A model generated the notes under the pieces. That model worked only from the letters and a program-made list of their open reading frames with translations. It searched no databases and had not been told where the DNA came from. 64,000 bases of DNA. Source: Babylonia areolata (lineage: Eukaryota > Mollusca > Gastropoda > Neogastropoda > Buccinidae). The stretch covers positions 50,196,004 to 50,260,003 of the forward strand of contig NC_134878.1 of assembly GCF_041734735.1 (NCBI RefSeq), written 5' to 3'. The first letter of the stretch is position 1. Every line of letters starts with the position of its first letter. Position numbers and translations under genes: made by a program. Of this stretch, positions 63,701 to 64,000 are shown piece after piece.

Positions 63701-64000
63701 AAGACAGGAATGAAAATGGGGTACTGTGGCTTTTACTAGAATACAATGAACACGAAACCCACACCACTGTATGGTCATTTAACAGAGAATACCGTACCAG
63801 TATGTTTGTTACTTCACACAATGTAATCATGCATTGTAGATTGGTGGATGTTCTTAGAAAATAAAATTAAAAAGAGAAAAGTTTCTAGACTTCTTTTTTC
63901 CCCATGAGATTTCTTAAATTAGAATTTTAAGTGAAATTATTATATTTAATATTCTACTTGGTGTTAATTGACTCGACATCAGTCGGGAGAGAGAGGGGGG

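Overview
This is animal nuclear DNA, most likely from a gastropod mollusc. The evidence is spliced genes with GT-AG introns, at least three tRNA-derived or tRNA-like SINE families in many copies, several LINE relics, a DIRS-type element, and long CA, GA and AT microsatellites. The clade call rests on the general look of the SINEs and is inference. Two host genes can be read, lying head to head.

The first gene fills about 6.5-47.3 kb on the minus strand. It is a large orthologue of MDC1, the DNA-damage mediator that reads phosphorylated histone H2AX. I traced 21 coding pieces (one of them doubtful) by splice sites and reading phase: an acidic start with TQ motifs (47.3 and 46.4 kb), three exons of an FHA domain (45.7-42.6 kb), a long run of acidic SQ/TQ-rich exons (32.6-21.5 kb), a 3.07-kb exon of RGR-rich repeats (19.97-16.9 kb), and a tandem BRCT module in six or seven small exons (16.15-6.5 kb). 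Two joins are not closed: the end of the FHA domain, between 42.6 and 32.6 kb, where a DIRS element and poor-quality sequence lie, and a small exon between 23.28 and 21.69 kb. The architecture supports the usual role: FHA for partner binding or dimerisation, TQ clusters as ATM targets, TQx[F/Y] motifs as likely RNF8 docking sites, and the BRCT pair for the H2AX phospho-tail.

The second gene starts at 50,954 on the plus strand. It is an FKBP12-type peptidyl-prolyl isomerase in five exons, ending at 55,361 without the usual last beta strand. A poly(A) signal follows at 55,721.

The introns hold most of the rest. 0-6 kb, downstream of MDC1: LINE and SINE relics, including a LINE inserted in a SINE with a target-site duplication. 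9-29 kb: minisatellites, several starting within a few bases of a splice site. 26.6-27.5 kb: a fold-back made from a small inverted-repeat element. 33-33.6 kb: one SINE inserted in another with a 17-bp duplication. 33.7-36.2 and 38.8-41.2 kb: sequence that looks error-ridden. 36-41.9 kb: a broken DIRS-like retroelement. 55.7-64 kb: FKBP downstream DNA with simple repeats and no gene I can support.

The most notable points are a novel-looking threonine/proline repeat array in MDC1, a possible MDC1 exon made from an antisense LINE fragment, a C-terminal tail written by a 30-bp minisatellite, and a minisatellite that has copied a 3' splice site about 36 times.
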